From Camphora micrantha (Eukaryota; Streptophyta; Magnoliopsida; Laurales; Lauraceae): a DNA stretch of 64,000 bases. The stretch is taken from assembly GCA_003546025.1 (NCBI GenBank), contig QPKB01000003.1, positions 25,705,285 through 25,769,284 of the forward strand, written 5' to 3'. Positions within the stretch are counted from its first letter, which is position 1, and every line of letters starts with the position of its first letter. Positions 40,201 to 49,088 of this stretch are shown piece after piece. Both the position numbers and the translations under genes were made by a program. The notes below the pieces were generated by a model. The model ran no database searches and was not told the origin of the DNA. It saw only the letters and a program-made list of their open reading frames with translations.

Positions 40201-40706
40201 TTCTTTGTTATAGTTGGATATCCAAAAGAACGGAGATTTGTCTACTATAATAGCATGATGGGATCTACAAGTTACGATGATTATGCACATCATTTTGTAA
40301 GTAGTCTCGTCTATCTTGAATATTTCTATCACATTACTCTTACATCTACTTAATATTCTTACTTTTTGTTAGGTTGAATTCCTCCAAAATAAGTTTCTTG
40401 ATATTGGATGGTGTAATCCCGCATTTTATACCTTTGAGATAGGGAATCCAAATCCTCAACAAGATAACAAGTAAAAACCCTATCTTACTTGTAATCTGTG
40501 ATATTCCTTATGATCTATCATTTTTTGTAATGTTTATATTATTATTTGTTATGTGCAGTTGTGATTGCGGTATTTTTACGATGGCTAATGCTGAACATGT
40601 TGCATATCGACGAGCCATTGAATACACGCAAGCTGATATATGGTACTATCGACAAAAGATTGTGACAGACATCTACCAAAAGCAGAAGCAATTATATTCA
40701 TGTTGA
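37268..40706 (+). CDS. plant mobile domain - C48/Ulp1-like protease fusion
   Basis: Probably element-derived. Exons: 37268-37354, 37455-38105, 38201-38371, 38462-38881, 38963-39161, 39252-39615, 39744-39828, 39900-39971, 40087-40296, 40373-40470, 40559-40706; about 834 aa. The N-terminus is a plant mobile domain (MAIN/MAIL-like): IPGPEDKSILF, RWRPETNTFHFLGGEATVTL, YIYGLPIDGPAVTG, then FKPYAWGPACLANLYRSL and IWAYLRM. A linker with TPQS repeats and basic KSPYYVPKNKRTK follows. The C-terminus is a Ulp1-type cysteine-protease fold: WFEHHFFVIV (His about 720), YYNSM (Asn 738 where Asp is usual), Gln about 783, and CDCGIF (Cys 789). Such enzymes cleave SUMO-like proteins; activity here is inference. 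Splicing of the linker (39157-39252 and 39615) is uncertain: the most obvious acceptor at 39243 runs into a stop. The rest is stop-free with consistent phases. Confidence 0.82.
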
Positions 40707-40773
40707 TATGTGGGATTCGGGGAAGAGCTGTGTAGTTTGATATGTGGGATTCGGGGAAGAATTGTATAGTTTG
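40704..40773 (+). repeat. 35-bp tandem duplication at the 3' end of the PMD-Ulp1 gene
   Basis: Two near-identical copies of a unit containing GATATGTGGGATTCGGGGAA start at the stop codon and fill the start of the 3' untranslated region. Confidence 0.85.
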
Positions 40774-40958
40774 ATATAGATTGATATGTTAACATTTATG
40801 TAAAAAATCATTGTATATATTGTATATAATATGATATTTGCCAGAGGTTTTTGTGTTGTTATAGATGATGTGTTATTATAGATGGATGTCTGGAACTTTG
40901 CCATATACAGAAACACTGATGTTCTAGAATAATTCAGTGTAAATTTGGCAATGTGAAT

Positions 40959-41722
40959 GTGCGATATCGCACAAAATCCAATGAATTATGTGGATTAAAC
41001 TTGCTCCAAGTGAGGTCTAAGTGCATGGCTCTTACTTCAGGAGAAGATTTGTGCTGGTTAAAAATCGATTAGAGTACAACTGTAGTCACAATTAAAGTGA
41101 AAGTGAAGCAGTCCAACTGTATTCACACAATTAAAGTGAAAGTGTCCAAGTGCTTGTGCGATATCGCACATAATGTAATGACTCACACTCTCTTTTTTTT
41201 TCTTTATTTTACTTGCTCTGAAAGAGGTCTAACAGCATGGGTTCCTATTTATTAAGAGAAGCTCTGGGCTGGTTAAAAAATCGGATACAGTCCAAGCTGC
41301 TGATGGCAAGGGCTTGTGCGATATCGCACATAATATAATCAATCAATCTCTCAATATTTTTCTTCATTTTACTTGCTCTAAAACTTGCTCTAAAAGAGGT
41401 CTAACAGCATGGGTTCCTATTTCTTAAGAGAAGCTCTGGGCTGGTTAAAAAATCGATTACAGTCCAAAATTACAGTGAAAGTTAAGCAAAGTGAAAGTGA
41501 AGTTGCCCAAGTGCTTCTGCGATATCGCACAAAATGTACTCATTCTCTCCTTTTTTTTCTCAGGATTTTACTTACTTCAAAAGAAGTCCAACAGCATGGG
41601 TTCTACTTACTTCAAAAGAGGTCTAACAGCATGGGTTTCTATTTCTTAATAGAAGATCTGCGATGTTAAGTGAATTCACAAAATTAAAGTAAATCACACT
41701 AAGTGATTGTGCGATATCGCAC
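40959..41722. repeat. tandem array carrying the 14-bp palindrome GTGCGATATCGCAC
   Basis: Five palindromes at 40959-40972, 41156-41169, 41316-41329, 41517-41530 (first base C) and 41709-41722. Spacing is 197, 160, 201 and 192 bp. Each spacer is a diverged copy of one unit containing GAGGTCTAACAGCATGGG, CTGGTTAAAAAATCG and AATTAAAGTGAAAGTG, so the array is a true tandem repeat. The palindrome is far better conserved than the spacers. It starts about 250 bp after the PMD-Ulp1 stop codon. Confidence 0.9.
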
Positions 41723-41873
41723 ATCAAAACTAAGGACAACCTTCCAACCTCTTAATAGAAGGCATTGGGTGGCTATAGCTATACCAGAGTTAACAAAAAT
41801 TCACAATTAATACATTACTGCAGTCATGGAATTTTTTCCAACATGACAAAATGAAAAAAATCCAGAGTTAACA

Positions 41874-42062
41874 CTCGCTATAGCGAAAATTGGCTCGCTA
41901 TAGCGAGACCAGCAGAGAGCAACCAGAAGTGGGTCTCGCTCTAGCGAGGCCTGGGTCTCGCTCTAGCGAGACCCTGTTCTGGATACTTGGGTTTTTCATT
42001 CTGCGGGGGCATTTTCGTCCTTCCTCCTCGCTATAGCGAGGCCTGTGTCTCGCTCTAGCGAG
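41874..42062. repeat. six dyads of the CTCGCTATAGCGAG type
   Basis: Positions: 41874-41887 (last base A), 41894-41907, 41935-41948, 41957-41970, 42027-42040, 42049-42062. Three have a TA centre (two of them perfect 14-bp palindromes, the first spoiled only at its last base) and three have CT in place of the central AT, leaving 6-bp arms. About 71 bp around 41950-42022 is repeated at 42043-42114 (CGGGGGCATTTTCGTCC twice). The block ends about 0.7 kb before the ATG of the Transposase_32-like ORF, so it may lie in its promoter or leader. Confidence 0.9.
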
Positions 42063-42776
42063 ACCCACTTCTGGAATGTTGGGTTTTTCATTTTGGCGGG
42101 GGCATTTTCGTCCTCCAAAAAATGTATTTATTCTGCAAACTCCCCTTTTCTACTCACTCTACCCATTCTGCAAACCCCCCTTTTCTGCTCACTCTACCCC
42201 TCATCTCTTACTTCCAGAATTCTTTCGATTCCTGCTCTCCTGCTCTCTCTCTCTGGTATAATTCTCATCTTATCTATTAGCATTTTCTGTAATTTTTATT
42301 TTCTTGTGTTGTTTCTTGTGTTGTTGCATCTATTCATGCTCTCATATTTTCATGTATAATCCTCTTCATTTATGCATTATTATTTTTTTTCTTATATTTT
42401 TGGTATTATGTTGTTTTTGGATTCATACTCATTGGTTACCTATTTTACATTGTTTTTTTTTTTTTTATAATATGCACGAGGAAGGGGTTCTCTCGTGATC
42501 CACTCAAATATACATTATTTAACTTTATTTAGGGATGCAAAATAAGTTTATTTGAATTTGATTGAAGGTTGGGTGAAAGACCATGTGGTTTCTTTTTAGG
42601 TGTTTTTTATTCAAAATGTTGATTTCTCTGTTGTCTGAGGAATTGCAATAAGATGTATCATCCTTAGAAATTATATGAATTCATTTTTGGATTGGATATG
42701 ATATTTTGTGCACACTAAGTGTTTGATGAATTGTATCAGAGAGAAATTTGATTTATTTCTTTCACAGTGGTACATC

Positions 42777-43812
42777 ATGCCTCCTAAAACTTATAAAGGA
42801 AAGCGACCAGCCGGGTCTTCTTCTCGTTTCAATACTGAACGATTTAAAGATGCTGAGAGTGCTGCATGTTTTGAGTCAAGATTTATTGACCGTACAGTAA
42901 TATTTGAGAGAATAGTTGTACAGAATGAACTGAGAGGTACTAGCTTTTTACGCTGGCTTCATGTCAATGGTTGCGCGGTTCTGATGAACTTAATTGATGA
43001 ATGCTTCGAGGGCTGGGTGCGAGAGTTTTATTGCAATATATTTGATGCAACAAGCAGTGGCTTCAGCACCTATGTTCGGGGAAAGACGCTGATTGTGAAT
43101 GCAAATAGGATTGCTACTTTACTCAATCTACGAAGACCTGTTAACAGATCCTATCCAATCACCAATCCGGATAATACTGTGATAGAAACGAATGAAGTGG
43201 CTACTGTTCTTTGTGGTGAACCCACTGAATGGGATACACCTCTTTTGAAGATATCATATCTAACCTCTGATTACCGGACACTCAACACATTTGTCTGCAA
43301 CAACATTGAGCCTCGAAGCCATACATCTGATCTTGCCTATGAACAGGCTTTCCTTCTCTGCTCCTTAGGAAAAGGCACCTCCGTGGACATTCCACTGACA
43401 ATATTTGAATCAATGCTGCGAGTTTACCATGAACCACGGAAACTCACTCTTCCTTTTGGTGCATTGATCTGCAAAAATGATGATTGAGGCCGGTTGTCAG
43501 GCATATACACATGAATTGCCTGTCACTCGAAGACAGAAAATAGATGGCAGAACCCTTGCAATGTCTAATACACATGTGCGCCGACGTCCTCGAGGAGATC
43601 GAGGAGAACGGGCCCCAGTCCAAGCTGACAATGCAGCTGACAATGCAGAGGTGGATTCCATTGAAGATCGGCTCCTTTCGATTGAAAATGCAGTGTTTGA
43701 TCAGTCTGTCCAGATTGAACAATTAGAGGAAAGGATGGTCACCGGTTTTTCTGACATTCGTAATCAGTTGACCGAGATGACCGAGATCTTCAAGCAGATT
43801 CGTCGTCGATGA
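42777..43812 (+). pseudogene. putative plant transposon protein (Transposase_32-like), one frameshift
   Basis: The first frame (42777-43487) starts MPPKTYKGKRPAGSSSRF and shows the family layout: FESRFIDRTVIFER, a region ending GWVREFYCNIF, then STYVRGKTLIVNANRIATLL. It stops just after ALICKNDD. The next frame continues at once with MIEAGCQAYTHELPV and ends at 43812 with a predicted coiled coil (VDSIEDRLLSIENAVFDQ...IRNQLTEMTEIFKQI). Both frames join if the A5 run at 43473-43477 has one base too many, which would give about 344 aa. An acceptor-like TTCTTTCACAG lies 10 bases before the ATG, suggesting a leader intron. Function is unknown; the family is tied to plant mobile elements. A sequencing error is as likely as a real mutation. 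Confidence 0.72.
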
Positions 43813-44519
43813 AGCCCCTTCTCCATGACCTTTTTTTATGCTTTTGTCTCTGTTAATTATGACTATGTATAACCGCTGTAAAAATTCTGAATGTTGGGTT
43901 TATGTTTTGGTTTAATATATCTCGTAGGTATATTATCTAATAAACGTAATCAGACTTTACTTAATGCCTGTGGTCATGTGTCAATGTTACTTGCTCTATC
44001 ATTATTGATCTCTAAATATATATATATATATATGTATGTACTTACAAAAATTGGACAGTTGATAATATAGCAAGTGATAATCTCATGATATCATGGAGAT
44101 TTCATGGTAGTCTATAGTATAGAAACTGAAAGGCCATGATATCACGGAGCTTTCATACAACATACAACATCAAACCTGAGCCCTTGGTGCCATTCAACCT
44201 TCTTACTTCATTAACACAAAAAATAAAAACCACAATATCTCCATGACCATATATTTTTGGTTTATCAATGCCCAACTATTTTTAACATAACATTTGACAG
44301 AGTATACAAAAAATTCCAAACATGTTACAATATTGTGTAAGAAGATTCATCTGAATGCTCCAAGGAGTTACAATACAAACTGGTAAAGAAACTCAATGGA
44401 GCATACCAAGCCAAAAGAACTCTGTTAACAAAATATCTCACCATCATAAACGCTGTGAACAAAATATGTCACCAAAAATGTTTGTGGGCACAAAATGTTT
44501 TATGAAGCCATTTGGGATC
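43813..44519. other. intergenic, no gene recognised
   Basis: AT-rich DNA with a (TA)n run near 44017-44034. No coding content or element termini recognised. Confidence 0.55.
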
Positions 44520-44699
44520 AAATTCAATCCTGTATAGGTGGATTGCGACATGTTGACGATTATGGCCCTTCTGCTTACATCTGGAGCAAGTGACTTGTTC
44601 CTCCACGATCCTCAGTACGTATTCTATTCTTCTTGGGTCTACCAGCTTGTCTCTTTCCATGAGGAGGAGGCACATGTAAACCGGTTCGCACATCCCATT
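44520..44699 (-). pseudogene. Mutator-like transposase, C-terminal fragment with frameshifts
   Basis: On the minus strand three short frames follow one another as in the C-terminus of MUDRA-type transposases: MCEPVYM, then PPPHGKRQAGRPKKNRIRTE (proline/basic linker), then TCSRCKQKGHNRQ (CCHC-type zinc knuckle). They lie in different frames, so at least two small indels are present; for example two extra bases separate VYM from PPPHG. The fragment abuts the 100-N gap, so its N-terminal part may be in the gap or lost. It cannot be functional as written. Confidence 0.65.
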
Positions 44700-44799
44700 N
44701 NNNNNNNNNNNNNNNNNNNNNNNNNNNNNNNNNNNNNNNNNNNNNNNNNNNNNNNNNNNNNNNNNNNNNNNNNNNNNNNNNNNNNNNNNNNNNNNNNNN
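44700..44799. other. assembly gap, 100 N
   Basis: Exactly 100 undetermined bases, the usual placeholder for a scaffold gap of unknown size. Confidence 0.98.
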
Positions 44800-44966
44800 G
44801 GTGGCTGGGACTCAAGTCCCAGCTGGAAGACAAGCCCCCACAAAACTGTATGGTAGTAACTTTTTTTTAAACAGTATGTTTCATGTAGTAAACTGAAAAC
44901 AGTATCAATAAGGTCAACAGCAAGGCCATTGCATACAATTCAACACCGCCATGACTAACATTCGCA

Positions 44967-45112
44967 GCGACATAGAAAAGAGTTGAAAGATTGAATGCTT
45001 GATAAGCAAGGGGAAAAGGGAGCTTTCCTGTCACATCAACAGCAACATAGAAAGAAGTTGAAAGAATTGAATGCTTGAATAAGCAAGGGGAAAAGGGAGC
45101 TTCCTATCACAT
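44967..45112. repeat. tandem duplication of about 75 bp beside the gap
   Basis: Two copies of a unit containing GAATGCTTGATAAGCAAGGGG / GAATGCTTGAATAAGCAAGG and GGGAAAAGGGAGCTT. They differ by single-base indels, which is compatible with sequencing noise near a gap. Confidence 0.8.
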
Positions 45113-45899
45113 GTTCCTTCACGAATAGTTTGATAGGGAGCTTCCTGTTTCATGTTCCAGCTCAAGCTATACTGCCCAGTACTCCTCAACCAGCAGGAAT
45201 GAATCCTCTGCTCTACTTCTTCCTTCCTTCTGCGCCGCGGTCGTGAGCACTCTTTGGTGGCAGGTGGCAGTTTCCGGGCAAACGGGTGGGCAGTGGGTTG
45301 CAGCCACACGGCAGCAACAGCCTTCTTCTCTATCTGCCAAGTGACCACAAGAAGTAGCCCCTTCTCTGCTGCGATCCTGTGCTGAGCTCGACTCAGCCCC
45401 TATCACGCAGAAACCTCTTCTTTATCATGATCTCCACTTTAAAGGCCACGTAATTTCTTTGCACCATTGAATTGTAACACGAAAAACTGAGCAAGGTGGC
45501 GTAGTGCATGCTTTCATACGTGTTGAAATGGACCCGTGCATGGCATGATGTTTTTCTACGTAAAAATTATTCTTTTAATTTAATTATTTTCTTATGCAGA
45601 AAATTCAATAAATGGGGGCCCACACGAAGAGAAATTGAAGAGGAGAGAAGAGAAGAAAAAAATAAAGAAGAAAGAGACCACCCATGTGGGACCCACATTA
45701 GGTGGTGATCCCAAGGTGGACGTCCAAACCACACAATCTTTTGCACAAACTCTCTCCTAAATTTGTAGGAAATTTGAAATTCAAAGGAAGAGTCCAAGCC
45801 AAGCAAAAATTGAGACTTGAAGATCAAATAAGATTGGGACCCATGAAGTGTGCAAAAGCCAAAAGAGAGAAACAAAAGAATATATATATATATGAGCAA
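45113..45899. other. intergenic, no gene recognised
   Basis: Frames on the minus strand (45031-45406) are short and lack domain features. A (TA)n run lies at about 45880-45893. Confidence 0.5.
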
Positions 45900-46278
45900 G
45901 CTCTCGTAAGCTCAAGCTTAGGATAAAATCTTGTAAGATCCTGCTTGTGGGGCCACCTTTGGTCCATCCAAATAGACCAAACACATGACCCTCCTAAATT
46001 GCACATGTCCACTAACTTTTGGTCAGACCCGAATTTACTGGACTGTTGGATCGACTATGTATCGATTCAAATGGACTGTTGACCATTAAACTTTTGGGCC
46101 CATGTGGGAGATATAGAAATTACGGTTGGCCCGTACCACATGGGGCTCAAACTTATTTTTTTGCAGAGAGGAAGATCCAGGGAGTCCTGGAAATCCCCCT
46201 AATCCCCACCCGCATGTGGTCCCCAAGTGGCCCCACCACACACTTGAGTACCTTATCCTAAGCTGAGCTTAGGAGAGC
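45900..46278. mobile_element. MITE with 17-bp TIRs, copy 2
   Basis: A 379-bp relative of 16448-16790. The left end GCTCTCGTAAGCTCAAG and right end CTGAGCTTAGGAGAGC form inverted termini. The interior matches copy 1 in blocks such as TGGTCCATCCAAAT and TGGACTGTTGGATCGACTAT. It is followed by a (CT)n(TA)n microsatellite at about 46285-46318. Confidence 0.75.
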
Positions 46279-46885
46279 CTTGCGCTCTCTCTCTCTCTAT
46301 ATATATATAAATATATATAAAAGAATGGGATCCACCTTGGGCGTGCATTCAGAGGTGCACGCTCAATGGGTGTGGGGCCCAGGAGCTTTGCAAAATTCAG
46401 ATTGTCTTTTGAGATGAAAGACTTCTATTATAAGAAAACTCTATGAAGGCAACTTCCATGCAATTAAAAGACTATTTTTAGAAATAAATGGAGAAAAACA
46501 AGGGAGGAAGTTTCAAAGCACGTGAGAAAGCTTCCAAGTGTTCAAGAATTCTAAAGATCTACGAACAAGATCGCGTTGAGATTTCTGCAGAGATGGGAAG
46601 ATGGGCCCACCAAGGAAGGATCTTGAGAACAAGGAATCCACTATAGAAAGAACTCTTAATTTTTCCCTCCATGCTTCTCACCTTTTCCTATATCTCTCTC
46701 CCTCTCTTTCCTTCTTCCTTTCTATTCTTTCTCCCCAAGCCACAAAAGTTGCAAAAAATCATAAAAATAAGAGCGAGTGGGACATCCCATATTCCAAGAC
46801 ACATCACACGACCCTCTTTCTCCTCCATGACCATAACCCCTTCCATCTCCTCTTTCTCTTTCTTTTGCAATAACTGTACTTATAT
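46279..46885. other. intergenic, no gene recognised
   Basis: Contains the (CT)n(TA)n run and a small dyad GCGTGCATTCAGAGGTGCACGC near 46341. Otherwise pyrimidine-rich non-coding DNA. Confidence 0.5.
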
Positions 46886-47716
46886 TTAAGAAGAACGAGA
46901 TGAAGTTGTATGCAATGGAGGGCTGATTTTTAGTCTAAGGAGGAGGTGAAACTTTGTTCTTTTATTCGTTTTGCAGCTAGATGTGACTAATAAAAGGTTC
47001 TATTTTTCAATTAATTGTTGGTTCTTCACTTCTTCTATATTATGCACATTCCTTGATTTCTTATTTTCACATCTAGATATACGGAATGCTTGGAATCCTC
47101 TAGTAATAAAGAGAATCCAACCTAAGCAATTAATTTGGGAATTTAACATTGCTCTCCCTTTGGATTGGATTCTAGTGGAGAGGATCTAAGCTATATGTAT
47201 TTTGGATCATTAGATCGAGTGGACCCTAATCCTTAGATATGTTCTTTTGTCGATTTATATTTACCGCAATTGGTTTTTTTTTATTTTTATCGTCTGATTT
47301 GTAGTTGCAGTGTTCTTGTTCTTTAGATTTAATTAGGAATTTTTATTTGGATGCAATTATTGTAATTAATTTTTATTCACAAGACATTCATAGTGTACAG
47401 ATTTTTAATTAAGCTAAAATCGGAGTTTAAGTATGTTAGGTCAAGTGCATATTTGATTTCCATCCCCGTGGATCGACCTCAGTCTCACCAAGAATTACTA
47501 CTTGATGACAGACCTACACTTGGGTGCACATCAATTAGTAATAACAGAGAAATATAAAATCAGAGAAGCAACCTAATTATTCCTTATTACAGCATAAGTT
47601 ATGAACTTATGAGGAACTATTTTTTTTGTTTAAAGTCGATTGATGCATAGTTAATTCTCCACAACAAAATTATGGAACAACTAAAGGTTAAATCTAGATG
47701 AAATATCAAATTTTAT
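46886..47716 (+). mobile_element. LTR-like block, probably Ty3/gypsy (Tat/Athila type); duplicated at the window end
   Basis: The motif GTGGATCGACCTCAGTCTCA (47468-47487), followed by ACTACTTGATGACAGACCT and TGCACATCA (47525-47533), resembles the conserved 3' part of LTRs of the Tat/Athila gypsy lineages. No primer-binding site or protein domain follows. The same sequence recurs at 63173-64000 with many single-base indels. The position puts the block inside what would be intron 2 of the beta-tubulin gene. Confidence 0.45.
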
Positions 47717-47725
47717 TTTTGCGTG

Positions 47726-48024
47726 GGGGTTTTGCCTGTATGGTAACCTTTAGCCAATAATAACTCTGCATGGTGATGAAAGTTGAGATAATTCCCTACA
47801 AGTACTTGTGTAGTTTTTTATGGACCAAGATCAAAAGGCCCTTAACCGTGCAATATCGCATAAATTAAAAACTTGCAAAATCGCAAAAATATGGCATGTG
47901 ATATCACACAATCAAGGACATTTTAGCTCATATAATCTACATGAGTACGTGTAGGAAATTATCTCAACTTTCATCACAAGGTGAGGTCACCTATGGGTAA
48001 AGGTTACCATACAGGCAAAACCCC
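47726..48024. mobile_element. 299-bp MULE-like MITE with palindromes in its loop
   Basis: Terminal inverted repeats of about 88 bp: both ends read GGGGTTTTGCCTGTATGGTA inward and share GTGATGAAAGTTGAGATAAT. Flanking 9-mers ttttgcgtg (47717-47725) and atttgtgtg (48025-48033) match at 7 of 9 positions, fitting a Mutator-type duplication. The roughly 120-bp loop holds GTGCAATATCGCAT (47848-47861) and TGTGATATCACA (47897-47908), variants of the GTGCGATATCGCAC word of the 41-kb array. Confidence 0.8.
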
Positions 48025-48033
48025 ATTTGTGTG

Positions 48034-49088
48034 TAAAGGAGAGCTACTATCCTAAGAGTCAGCTGCATCCTTTCCAAATTATGTGATATCAATGAAATCG
48101 ACCAAAATTTTAAAGATAAACAAACTCCAGCAAAACATACAGTACATCTGCCTAAGGCTGGTTGCATCCCTACTTAGTGCCCCTCCCTCAAGGAAGAAGA
48201 TTACGTACACCAACCTTATGATAAGGTAGAGTCAAATCCATACATGCAAGAGCCGGGATCAGCTTTTCAATATGGAAATTCCTTGGATCTTAACCTAACC
48301 ACACGACAAGTGATGCACCTAAAAGACACCTGTGTAATTGTCATTAGAATTGGATTGAACCACCTTTTATTACTGGAGCAAAATTACGGCTAAAGGTATT
48401 GTTCAATCCAAAAGCAATGACTCACATATGATGGATTTTTATGCCTATCTCCTGAAATGGGAGCAGGTTGGGATCAAAGGATTCATTGGCTTCATTCATA
48501 GACCAATTATACAAATTTGCTCAACTAGTCATAATAATGATCAAGTTGAGTGTACATAACCTATCATGATCTACCAATGGTAGCCTAAAAAGATATCTCC
48601 TTTATCATTTGAGATAGTACTACAGTTTCCACTAATTACTACATTACCGAGCAAATTCCATAGCGTCAGTACATGTAATGTCCGTTCAAGGACATTAGCA
48701 TTTACTGATGAGTTCCCAGCAGAAAGAGAAAACTGGTCTTGGTTCTACAAGCTCTTAAGAGCCTAATTTTATTCCTTTTCAGTTAGACCAAGAAAAAACA
48801 TTGATGCCTTTTCATTCTGATAATAATAATAATAATAATGAAAAAAAAAAAAAACCCATATCCAACAAAGTTGATTAGTAGCATTTAAGCATTAGCAAGG
48901 AACACTCTGCACCATATGCATATAGAAATCAGAGCACACAATTTATATGCAAACAAAAGAAAATTAGGTGGACCTATTCGTAGAGAAACTCATACCAAAC
49001 AAAACAGAATGACAAACCATAAAAAAAATATATAGGAAGGAATTCCACATTAATCATGTCGTCAGACTATTAAGTACGGAATACTCAC
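48034..49088. other. non-coding sequence 3' of beta-tubulin exon 2
   Basis: This is where beta-tubulin exon 3 would be expected. On the minus strand no frame resembles the C-terminal half of tubulin. It holds an (AAT)n run at about 48824-48838 and an A-rich run at 48841-48854, nothing else recognised. Confidence 0.6.

Noticed and set aside
40959..42062. CRISPR-like array
   Set aside because: Repeats are palindromic words in diverged tandem units with no uniform spacers, in a plant nuclear context.
44469..44870. Long frames through the 100-N gap
   Set aside because: Artefact of reading through N; only the minus-strand transposase motifs at 44520-44699 are informative.
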